From NCBI RefSeq assembly GCF_051014445.1, contig NC_135137.1:30691501-30755500 (forward strand): a stretch of DNA of 64,000 nucleotides, written 5' to 3'. The position numbers and the translations under genes are program-made. Below the pieces are notes generated by a model. That model was not told where the DNA came from and ran no database searches. It worked only from the letters and a program-made list of their open reading frames with translations. Below are positions 38,320 to 48,449 of this stretch, in pieces; within the stretch, counting starts at the first letter, position 1; each line of letters opens with the position of its first letter. This DNA is from Colletes latitarsis (taxonomy: Eukaryota > Arthropoda > Insecta > Hymenoptera > Colletidae).

Positions 38320-38457
38320 AGTATTGACGGAACTTTAAACGTTAATAACTTCTTAACGAAGCCACTATCTACAAATTGGTATTCTTGATTTTCGTCTTAT
38401 TTTGGCCTCTAGAATCTCCTATTAAAATTTTTCCCATGGGTGGCCGAACACCCTGTA

Positions 38458-40665
38458 TAACTAAAAATAGAATATAACTAAAATGTTTCGATAACAGCAA
38501 CAAGAAGAATGATACAAATAGAAGAAGGAATAAAAGTAGCAAGGTATCGATGGCTACGTGAATTAATTTGGAGTGTAAATACCGAATATGTACGTATAAA
38601 ACTTCGGAAACTTCGTCTTATAGTATCGGTTTCTAAAATCGTACACGATTAGACTTATGTTCTACGCGAAGTTTCAAACAAAAGTTTTTGGACTTCCGTA
38701 TTGAACTACTTGGACTTCCCAGACTGAAGTTTCTCGCCCTTCGGTTTGATCATTTGAGTCTTGAACTTGCAAACCCTCGATTTCGATCTTCAAATTGTGT
38801 AATTAACGTTGAATTTTATATCTGAAATATTAGCAAACTTCTATCTTTACTCTAGTTTATCGTGGTTGCCAGTTATCCTCTTCTCCTTTGTAAAATAATC
38901 AAAATCTCACTACTTCGACCATATTGACATTTCTTTGCTGTTGTTATAAATTTTTACAAGCCATCGAGAACATAAATAATAATATTATTACGCTATATAA
39001 TTAAAAATTTACTCAGATGGAAAGATAAATTTTGATTGACTTGAAATAATAAAATCCATTATACAGTACAAAATAGGAAAGAGTAATAATACACAGAAGT
39101 AACAAAGTAATCATTTTTCAGTTACATAAATATATTTAATTTAACCTTATAAAAAGGTCCTATTACAAGTAAAAGTAACACATAAAACTTTCTTCTTATA
39201 TTTAAGAAATATATTTTTATAATCCAAACGCGTCGTGTACAGTTAGACTCGCCTTTCTCGATAAGCTCAATTTTTTGGTAGAACATCGAAATCCCTGTTT
39301 TTCTTTGTTGAACTACTACGCTCATATAAATTTAATTAGGTATGTGTGGACGGTACAGTACTTTAAAAATTGTTCACAAAGGGGTAGGTGTACGCAACAA
39401 TGTGTTCGATTCGACTGAAAAATTTCGCAACACGCAATTTCCATCGTTCCCAGCTAGTCCGCAGTTAATTATCGGCACGTGAATGTTATACACACGAGAA
39501 TTCCTAGCGCGTTTTCAAACGGTCCGATCTTTTAATTACGTTTCGCTAATTACTTTCGCGAAACGCGTAATCCCTGTTGATCATGGCGAAACGCGTATCG
39601 ATTATCGTTCAAATAAAAGATAGCGCGATACAGTGCGACTTTAAAGGAATCGAATACGTGCTATCTACATGATTGACACTCCTCTGTGCAAAAGTACGGT
39701 CATTCTACGGTTAAAAAATAAATCAGAAACGTCGTATGAAACTTTTTAGCGAAGAGCACGGTTCACCAGAAAATCGATTTTTAAATTATTTGGGTCATGC
39801 GTGTGTTGTATTAACATTCCAGTGCATCCAAAGTTTCTTCGTAAAATTTGTGAAAATAAACGTAATGAATACTCGTATGAGAACTTACAAAGATCAAACT
39901 TATCAGTGAAAAAATATTTATCCCGCATTCTCGGTTTATTCGTACGCGTATAATCATTTCGTTTTTATGCCGTCGAAATGGCCGTAGGTAGAAAAAAAAA
40001 AATGCGTAGTAGACAAAATCATCGATGTCCTCGAGGCTAATCGAATATTCGAAATACGTCGAAAAAACGCGCGAGAAGCAATCTCGGGTCAGAAATGTTC
40101 GCCATAGTGAATAAATGAAAAAGCGTAATTGACTATGAAAAATAGCCGCCATCGCGCAAACGGTATCAGTGAAACGAATGGAAGTTAAAGTACCGAGGCT
40201 GAAAAGCTGAATGAAAAAGTGCGCGGAGAGTGGTGTTTACGACGACCGCGATATCCTTGATAAATCGAGGAAACAAATTTACGGTTGCCTCGGAGTTCGT
40301 TCGTAAACGTCCAGAGAATCGAGTCGTCGGGGTAGATTTTCGTGGTGAAAGGCGGTACCCGTAACTCTACAAGTAATATACAGCGGTGCGTATTAATCGG
40401 GCATGCACCATTACGTCCTCAAGCGCATTACGTGTAAACCAATCTAAACGAGCGACAGTCATTACGGAGTTTCGCGGATGGGGGATGCGCCAGAGACACA
40501 CCTGCGTGTACACTCGTGCACGTTCGTGCGGAGTTACTGGCGGTTTCTCTTCTGAGAGCGAGCACAAATGACGTAGCTACAGTGCTAAACTGCGTTAGTG
40601 CGCTATTCCGTGGTACGTCTCATTAGTCTCTTAACCCGTGATCGGAATCATAGATGATGCTCTCC
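38458..40665. other. AT-rich spacer
   Basis: AT-rich to about 39400, more mixed after that. No frame with a domain, element or RNA gene recognised. Confidence 0.5.
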
Positions 40666-41280
40666 AAAGAAACATACAAGAATTACAGCGTAAATAAAAT
40701 CTTACTCAACCTTTTTCAATTATTCTTCCACATAGTCATTGTATGCATTTCTATTTTTTTTCTTGTTATCAAACAGCAGATTTTTTCGAGTAGTTTTCAC
40801 TTTTTTAATAAAGTAAATCCAATGGAACATCCGGAAATTACAGTGCAAATTAAATCTCGCTCAACCTTTTCCAATTACTTTTCTATATAGTCGTTGAATA
40901 CATTGCTAGGTTTTTTCTTTTTATCAAACAACAGATTTATTCGAGTAGTTTTCCCTTTTTTAATAAAGTAAATCCAAAGAAACATACAAAAATTACAGTG
41001 TAAATAAAATCTTTCAACTTTTTTCAATTATTCTTTCATATAGTCACTGTATACATTTATATTTTTTCTCTTGTTATCAAATAGCAGATTTTTTCGAGTA
41101 GTTTTCACTTTTTTTATGAAGTAAATCCAAAGAAACACCAAAAAATTACAGTGTAAATAAACTGTCACGCAACCTTTTCCAATTATTCTTCCATATAGTC
41201 ATTGTATACATTTCTATTTTTTTTTTGTTATTAAGCAGCAGATTTTTTCGAGTAGTTTTCCCCTTGTTAATAAAGTAAAT
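40666..41280 (+). repeat. Four-unit ~155-bp tandem array
   Basis: Units start at 40666, 40821, 40976 and 41129 (lengths 155, 155, 153 and 152). Each runs through AAAGAAACAT.CAA, AATTACAGTGTAAAT, CAACCTTTTTCAATTATTCT, ATAGTCATTGTATACATTT, TTGTTATCAAACAGCAGATT, TTTTTCGAGTAGTTTTC and AATAAAGTAAAT. Variation between units is scattered substitutions and homopolymer-length changes. There is no open frame through the array. It is a minisatellite-like block directly beside the dispersed repeat at 41319. Confidence 0.95.
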
Positions 41281-41318
41281 GTTCATTGAATAGTTTTAAA
41301 ATTAAAATTCTCGTATTC

Positions 41319-41501
41319 AAAAGTCAGGTTTGCAATTTATAATTAAATTATAAGTCTCCATATCAATTCTATTTTGTTCCATATTTCTCTATTATATACT
41401 GTATGTATTGTTTATCTATGAGCACAGTTCTCTACCTCAACTGTAAAAAGATTATATTTTCTCTTGTACATTTTGAGGTTTAACCCATATGATAAATAAA
41501 T
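41319..41501 (+). repeat. Dispersed repeat, partner of 35270-35461
   Basis: Matches the reverse complement of 35270-35461, so the two copies are inverted about 6 kb apart. It begins about 40 bp after the tandem array ends. Both copies are AT-rich and non-coding. Confidence 0.85.
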
Positions 41502-41538
41502 ATCGTGATAACTAATTGTATTAACTTTATTGTATTAC

Positions 41539-41739
41539 CTACTTTCTACAATGCAATACGTAATTATATCGAATTCTCTGCGAAATTCTGAAAATGTTTC
41601 GGTAGTTGACACCTGCCGATATCGGAGATTCTGGTGCTTGACCTCCTTCCGATTCAGTAGCTGACCCCACGTTAGAGGAAATACGTAAGAAAAATAAGAG
41701 CACTAAAAAGGAACTGCTAATTTCGACGAATAGTGCCAT
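41539..41739 (-). CDS. Candidate small secreted peptide, 66 residues (unconfirmed)
   Basis: An ATG-initiated minus-strand frame. Residues 1-27 resemble a signal peptide: a hydrophobic core around residues 8-19 (SSFLVLLFFLRI) and a plausible cleavage after Ser-Ala at 26-27. The remaining 39 residues are polar with a single cysteine and match no family I know. An AATAAA lies just past the TAG stop (TTTATT at 41525-41530 on the plus strand). Alternatively GTAGGT or GTAATA at the stop could act as a splice donor, making this a first coding exon. A TATAAATA only about 5-10 bp before the ATG is too close to be its own core promoter. No second copy or conservation evidence is available, and chance remains a serious alternative. 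Confidence 0.25.
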   Translation of the reverse strand: MALFVEISSSFLVLLFFLRISSNVGSATESEGGQAPESPISAGVNYRNIFRISQRIRYNYVLHCRK

Positions 41740-41752
41740 AAAATGGTATTTA

Positions 41753-44087
41753 TAGAACAGAAACGTGAATTAAATAATTGAAAGGGTTCCAGTTCCCAAT
41801 TCGAGCTGCTCTTCCAGTGCAGTAATAAAAATAAAACAAAACATCTAGCACTAACGTAAATGCTAAGCAGCTTCTACGCGATACGCTTTGAAAAGGTTTG
41901 GCAAGTCGGTTTCCAGCGAAACGTTAACGTCTTATTAGCGACGAGCAAAATGCGTCGCAGACAGTACAAAGTAATTCGCGTCGTCGAGAGCCCGAGTGTC
42001 TCGGTATAAACTGGCTGAAGAAAACGGACGGGGGAGGTTTGATGCGTACTTTCGCCGTCGAATTAAAGCCGACAAAGAAACGGACCGAAGGGCGGCAGTC
42101 GTTTTTAAACGGTACGCAAACGACAAATACGTAAATACGGATCGACAGCAGACGGCGTGCTCTTTATTTGCGGAACACCGAAGGAGCCATTAAGCCCGCG
42201 AGTATTCAAATCGACGGAAGGAAAAGAACGACGACGCATTTCCCGGACAAAGGAGAGGCAACCCTCTTATTAATACATTAATCACCTCGTAAAGATTCAA
42301 CGGGGAGGTGGCTCTGTGGATGAAAAACAAGGGGCCCCGTAAAAACGAGAGTCGGAAAAGGTTTGAAGAAATCCACCGAATCCCGAGGTATACTCCTCCC
42401 GGGGATAGTTTTTTAAGGGTGTAAGTCGGTAAGAAAGGGCCGACTGGCACCGCATTGTTTCTCACGCAACTTTTCACAGATTTCACTTAGTTCGCGGAGC
42501 AAGAGCTGGCTCCGGTTCCAGAGAGAGGCCCTTTCTTCAATAAAAATTCATTTCCTTCCTTTGATTTACTTCAAGTACCGAGCCAACTCGTTCTCCGGCT
42601 TCTTTTCGCCCGCCTGTCCCTACCCCCTCTTTCTTCCCTCTGTCCCCGCGAATGCCCGGAGAGACGCTCGGAAAATGCTTGGCCAGATATAAATTCCTTC
42701 GCGCTGGCTGAGGCGCGACGAAATCCTCGCGAAAGCGATTCCCGGTGACAAATTCCGTCGCACTCCGTTTTCCTACGCCGGTAAATGGCTTCATCGACTT
42801 AATGAATCTTCCCCCGGGAAAGGATACGCGGACGGGTTTCTTTTTCGGAACCGTTTCGGCGGAACCTCGGCGAAAAATGGTGTAAATGCTCCGACGATAG
42901 CGTGGAACGGGCGAAAGAAACGGTGCGTTACCGGCGAATGCCAATAAATATGCGGTTAGTACAAAATTAACTGACAAAGAGAATACCTTTACCGCGGTTG
43001 CAGTAAAACGTGAAACGTTTATAGCGCAATTCCGTGCTCCTTTTTTTTTTTCTTTTTACCGAACCCGCGCAGATAAATGCTCCGAGTTGTCTTTCTTGCG
43101 AGCGTGTGCGCGCTCTGACCCATATATCAGCCAAGGGAGCACTTATACGTTCTTAAAATGAAAGTTTCTGAATTCTTGCCTGGCACAAATGAATTCTTAG
43201 AAGGTAATATTATCCCCGAGCGTTGTCAACGTCTCTACGTAACGTTACTCGTGAATATCATGGCTTAACAAATGACTTTGTAGGATCTGATACACCAGTT
43301 TCAGTATCAGTTATATTTTTATTTATTTTATTTACGTCAGACAATGACGTTTCGATGCTAATATGACTATTAAATATTTTATACAATTTATTTATATAAA
43401 CACACCTGTTAATGAGAAGTTTGTTGTCTTCATTCCCTTTAATTAGGTTGTTTTATCAAGTTTTATCACCTATTTTCCCTAGCAATGTTTTTGTATCTTT
43501 ACTGAGAAAAAACTTACTCTAATATCATAGTGTACAGTAGCCATTCAATTTTCTCAGAGTTAAATAATTATATCCGATTCACAGCATCATAAAAATCATT
43601 TATATTCGACGCAATATGTTGTTCCAATTCGTTATAATTAAATATGTTGCAAACGCGAAGGAATTTTTAAAGATTTAAGTGAAAGCAAAGCGGTATACGC
43701 TGACAAGTAGGATAGGATTGTGCAGTCAGACAACGTCAATGGCAAATACTGTGTATAGCAGAAAGAGAGATCCAACCTTGGTAGGAATACCAACTCGTAT
43801 TAGGTCAGACATTTCAGTCGACTTTCCCAAGGTCTGCTGCAATGTAAGATTTACTCGATACCGTTAACATTCTACTTACTTATGGTGCCACGTTCCCCTC
43901 AGAATACTTCCTTCGAAACCCGTATTATATGTTTACGTATGCCTTTTTGCTGCAATTAAAATTTTCAGCATATTTACACGCATTTCCAACTTTTGTGCAC
44001 ATTATAAACATCGTATTTAATGAATAAAATCAGTATGTTACTTTAGGAATATCCTGACTTCTGATACATTTTTACTAAATTAAAAAA
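41753..44087. other. Spacer with a CpG-rich patch
   Basis: CpG-dense sequence from about 41930 to 42960, then AT-rich. A minus-strand frame at 42537-42977 looks mildly hydrophobic at its start but begins with TTG, not ATG, and turns into basic biased sequence; I do not call it. A T11 run lies at 43041-43051. Nothing else seen. Confidence 0.5.
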
Positions 44088-44938
44088 GAAATCCTACGCA
44101 TTTTCGGGGAAAAATTCGAGTAGGTATTGAATTTTTCGGCGAAATTAAAAAATTTCAAATCGTTCTGAAAAAATTATTTTTAGTTGTGGGAGTCAATTAC
44201 AGTCATTTTTGGTCGATAAACATACCCCCGAAATCTTACGCACTTTCGAGAAAAAAATTCATTACCGAAAATATGATGTCTGACCATACCATTGATATGT
44301 TTCACTGAAATTTCATGCATATCTTTAAAACGTCATAACTTCTGAACGGATTGGACGATTTTAATGTTTCAAAAAGCAATCAACGCGTATTTTAGTGAAG
44401 AATATGTAGAAATTCTAACAGTGTTGGAAAAGTTGTTCCTTAACCTCGTAAAGTAAGAAAAACCCCATAAAAGTGGTCCACTTTTCAAACAGTCATAACT
44501 CCTACAATAGTGAACGTATCTCATTGAAATTTTTTTCTGAGGTATAGCTCATAGATACCTACAAAAAAGTATTAGACAAAATTTCCGTACAGCATCAAAC
44601 AAATTTATTAAAAATGAAAAACGAATTTTTAAGAGAAATCGACAGGGGGTAGGTGCTTAAATTTTTCGGCGAAATTAAAAAATTTCAAATCGTTCTGGAA
44701 AAATTATTTTCGGTTGCAGGGGTCAATTACAATCATTTTTGGTGAATAGGCATACCTCCGAAGTCCTACGTACTTTCGAGAAAACAATTCTTTACTGAAA
44801 ATATATTGTGGGGCCGGAAATGTTACTATAACTTTTTAACGAAGCCTCAATCAACAAATTAATATCCTTGATTTTCGTCTTATTTTGACCTCTAGAATCT
44901 CCCATTAAAATGTTTCCCAGGAGTGGCCGAACACCCTG
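44088..44938 (+). mobile_element. Long-TIR element, copy D (left end truncated)
   Basis: Same orientation as the complete copy at 37559. The right TIR is intact and ends ..GAGTGGCCGAACACCCTG with TA at 44939-44940. The left end stops inside an internal repeat unit (GAAATCCTACGCATTTTCGG), so the left TIR is missing. The central AAACCCCATAAAAGTGGTCC and GACAGGGGGTAGGTGC motifs and two internal repeat units (near 44145-44265 and 44685-44795) are present. Non-coding. Confidence 0.88.
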
Positions 44939-44940
44939 TA

Positions 44941-47900
44941 TATACATTTACATACAGTATTTTAATAGAAAATATACTGTTCATATATTTTATTTCAGAA
45001 ATTCATACAATTTAGATTTCTTCCTGCAGAGGAAAGTGAACACTACATTTAAATACAGTATTTTAACGAATTTCAAAGATTCGTACAGTTTACCGAATAG
45101 AAGCTTAAGAAATGGTATCAAGAAACATACGTCTACCTTAAGTAGAGGAATCAAAAATGTTCGAAACTGTCTCTGGCTTATACGCATCTCGAACAAGAAC
45201 CGAGCTGCCAGGAAATAAACGCCGATCGCGATGAACGTTCCCCCGGAACACAATGTACCGGCAAAGCGTGCAAAGCTTCTTCGAGAAACGAACGAGGATC
45301 TCGAGAACCGCCGATGGCGCGGTAGCTCGTTCTCGTGCGCCCTATTAATTACGAGGCAACGGCTCGCGTGATTCGTGCTATTTGCCCATCCAGCCCTCCT
45401 CGTCCCGTTACCGGTTTTCTTAGCCAGGAGTCTCCGTTTTCTCTTTGCAACACGGAGCATTCGAACGTGCAAGTCCGCGGACTCGAGGCTCTCCGCGGCC
45501 AAGGAAGACAGACTCGAATACGTCGAAGCGTCTCGCGTCTAATATCTTAGAAAAGTTTCGAGCTGCTCGTTCCGCGGACGATGGGGGTGGGGGGAAGAGG
45601 GATCAGAAAGAGAAACGTTCGCGTGCATGCACACGCGCACAGAGGTTGGACCAGACACCGGGAAAACGAGGCGGAATGGAGCGAAGAGTATGCTAAAGGG
45701 CGGTTTCGCAGGAGGCAGGGGGAAAACCGAGGAAGAGGTGAGTCGGCCCGGATGAGCCGTATCTTGGGGGATAAGTATCGAACCTGAAAATCGCGACCAA
45801 AAACCCGACTGGCGCAGCAACGTCATGCGGAAAACGACGAACTGGGTCGATGTCGAAGAGTTTCGCTGCAGTCGGGTGGTCCAATCGAGTATCTATCCAC
45901 TCTTCCTTCCATCGTGCCCTTTCTTCCTTCCCCGCCCCTCCGCCCTACCCCCCTTCGAGCTCCGTCCTCGTTCATCCCGTATGCGGGGGATTCGAAACTC
46001 CGGAGCGACTGTTTTCCTCATCGCCGACGAAAACATGCTGCCCTTGTACTGTCGTCGAGACAAATACCGAGTGCACGGGCGGCCGGAGCCAGAAAGAGTA
46101 AGGAGGGAGGGTGGTTAGGGGATTCGAGGGGGATCGGAAAGTTTTTCACTGTTCTTTTCGTTTATAATTTATGTTTCTCCGAGCACGGCTGAGACATTGT
46201 TATCGATTCCGTTACGTAACCGGGCGGCGTGGTTTTTGCGACTCTCTGGAACGCACTTAGCTATTTAAACGCTGGCTTTTGTTCGATCGTTGGAGTCGCG
46301 GTTCAGAGAGAGGGAGAGAGAGCAGTTTGGTCAAAGGAGTCGGAAATACTCGTTATTGACACGGCTCGCGCGTGGAATTAGTAATTTACCGGGAAGGGAA
46401 CAAGTCCTCGACGAACGCGCTGATTTGTTTGTGTGTACACAGGTCTCACGGTAGAATCATTTCTTCCTAATTTGCTGTTTGGGGAGCGTATTACGTAGAG
46501 CTTTGAGTTCTATGTGTCTTCCTTTTCCGGGGCATCAATTCGTGTATGTAGCGTCGGGGATGTGTGTCTTGTTACGAATAAACAATATCATTTTGCACTC
46601 CAGAGCTTCTGCAAGCCCGTCAGAATATTATATATTATGGTGCTACAAACCCTTATAGATTCTTAGAGTGGTACATATGAGCAGAATTTATAGTTGGGTG
46701 TAACATCAGAGGCGAATTATTTTTTTTTATTTAGGAAGGACGCTTCTTCGGTACGTTTACGAAAAATATAAAAGAAATACTAATTAATAAGGAAGATATA
46801 ATGTCTCCTTCCAACAGTTCAGCACTAGAATAAAATGATAGCATCTTGTACTATCATTAGTGTACAAAATTTTTAACTTAAAATTAAAATAAATTGGTTT
46901 ATATAAGATTTGGATCGACATTCTTACTACTGTCATAGATCGTACCGTTGTCTTTTTGCAATTTTATTACGATGTCATGTTCGAAATAGTAATTACAGCA
47001 TTGTCAAAATCAATAAACACGTACGACGGAGCTTCTCAAAAATAAAATACATACACGACGATCGTAGCAAACTGTTAATAGTCGCAATAACGAAACAACT
47101 ATAGAGTCTATAAGCAAATCTATATACTATTGACATGTTATACATCATTAAGCTTTAAAATAAAGTGTCATTTACTTGCAAGTTTCTAAAACTCAGTAGA
47201 CTTAAAGTCCCGGTAAGGTTAGGGTTAATTGGACGTAAAATTCAATTGAGACACACGTGAAACAAAATGTAGAGATTCCGAGATGCAGCGTGAGTGAAAT
47301 GGAAACAGCGTGACCTGCTCTCGCAGGATCGTTACGGTTTGGCATAACTCATCTGTCATAATCGCGAGTCCCCCAATTAGGGATGCACTGTTTAGCTTAT
47401 CGTTTTACGCTGTCCTGTACAATTCCAATAGGGCGAAGCTCGCGTAGCTGGCGTATAAACGGCGTGTTGACGTGTCTGCGAAGCTTCCGTGGCGCATGCC
47501 GTCCGATTGAGACCCTGGAGGAAAGGGCGAGCCCCTCCTACGCCGTGATAACTCAGTTACGTTCCAATATCATGATTACACGTCATCCTTGGCAGTTGAC
47601 GCTCCCCAGAGTAATGATCATTGTGAAACGGTTGAGGCGGTCACGGGATCACGTCAGCCGTTTAAATTCTTGAGCGGAGCGAGAATACTCTGACGTTCGT
47701 TCGCTAATCTTCACGGCCGTGGAAACATATTGCCGCACGTTCCTGCTTTAATCTTGTGACGTAAAGCGGTCCGTGAAAGAATCCCGTGTTTTCAGATGCT
47801 CGCGCCGCTGCCGAGTAACTTTCCTCGTTCCCTGCACTTGGGACTGCAATAATTTAAAAAACACTTACGTGGAGTTTCATCATCATTCTTGGTTATTACG

Positions 47901-48065
47901 CACCGGTACGTTCCTACGCTCTCGTCGAAATACTTCCGGGAAAGTAACGTTCCGCGCGTTCGAGCCACCCGAATAAATTATTCAGACGTATTGTTGATCG
48001 ACGGAAGTGCATATTCGTTAAAATCAGGGCTGGCGACCAACTATTTTTACTGGAAGCGATAGTAA
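44941..48065. other. Spacer with a CpG-rich island
   Basis: A short direct repeat (TACAGTATTTTAA) occurs at about 44953 and 45055. A CpG-dense island spans about 45220-46230, with many biased frames on both strands and a GA-rich run near 46306-46324. AT-rich sequence follows to about 47160. No protein domain, RNA gene or promoter stands out. Confidence 0.5.
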
Positions 48066-48449
48066 CTAGGTGATCGATATCTTTTTTTTATATGTATTTA
48101 AGGGTGACAAGCTTTCCTGGGAAACTCTGTATTTTATAAGAAAAATTAAACTATAAAAATTTTCATAAATGTTCGTAAACATTAGCTTCTGTGTAATTTG
48201 AAATTCTTTCTCAGTGAGATATAAGGTTGTAATTCCCCAGGTTTTATAAAACGTTTTTTCTTCAGAGGTAAAGAACCTGGCAACTATTTCATTGTGGAAC
48301 TCTCTGTTTCTCGTGTGTTTGACTAGTGCCAAGAAAAGGTGATAATTGTTTGGTGAAACAGTAGGAGAATATGAAGGCTCAGGGAGTATTTCCCATCCTA
48401 AAGCATAAATCTTCTCAAAAGTACGTTTTATAGCACAAGATCTTGTCAC
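48066..48449 (-). pseudogene. mariner transposase C-terminal relic
   Basis: The minus-strand frame contains LGWEILPEPSYSP, then VSPNNYHLF, then a stretch ending FYKTWGITTLY. This is the C-terminal third of a mariner (DD34D) transposase, whose usual motif is WE.LPHPPYSPDLAPSDYHLF followed by EFY..GI..L. The aspartate in the usual SPD is Thr here, and the last catalytic aspartate (normally ..PSDYHLF) is Asn. The preceding HDNA-P-H catalytic block is not recognisable, and stops appear upstream. It cannot encode an active enzyme. Termini of the original element are not identified. Confidence 0.85.

Larger units (their letters stand above)
37559..38455 (+). mobile_element. Long-TIR element, complete copy C
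   Basis: This is the only full-length member of the family, 897 bp, flanked by TA on each side (37557-37558 and 38456-38457). Terminal inverted repeats of about 115 bp span 37559-37673 and 38341-38455 with roughly a dozen mismatches; the outer ends read CAGGATGTTTGGCCACCCCT and CAGGGTGTTCGGCCACCCAT. Inside, a direct repeat of about 108 bp occurs twice (37689-37796 and 38212-38319). Near 38169 the motif GACAGGGGGTAGGTGCC looks like a decayed internal copy of the end. No transposase frame exists, so it is non-autonomous. TA flanks and CAGGGTG ends suggest mobilisation by a Tc1/mariner-type transposase. Confidence 0.92.

Noticed and set aside
42537..42977. 146-codon minus-strand frame with a hydrophobic start and Lys-Arg sites, reminiscent of a neuropeptide precursor
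   Set aside because: The first codon is TTG with no ATG before the hydrophobic part, there are no repeated amidated peptides, and it lies in CpG-rich DNA where basic frames are common.
44990..45502. 170-codon minus-strand frame
   Set aside because: The basic N-terminal half comes from CpG-rich sequence and the hydrophobic half from AT-rich sequence; no domain or conservation signal is visible.
47990..48030. CAGGGCTGGCGACC, similar to some hAT ends
   Set aside because: No matching opposite end or target duplication was found.
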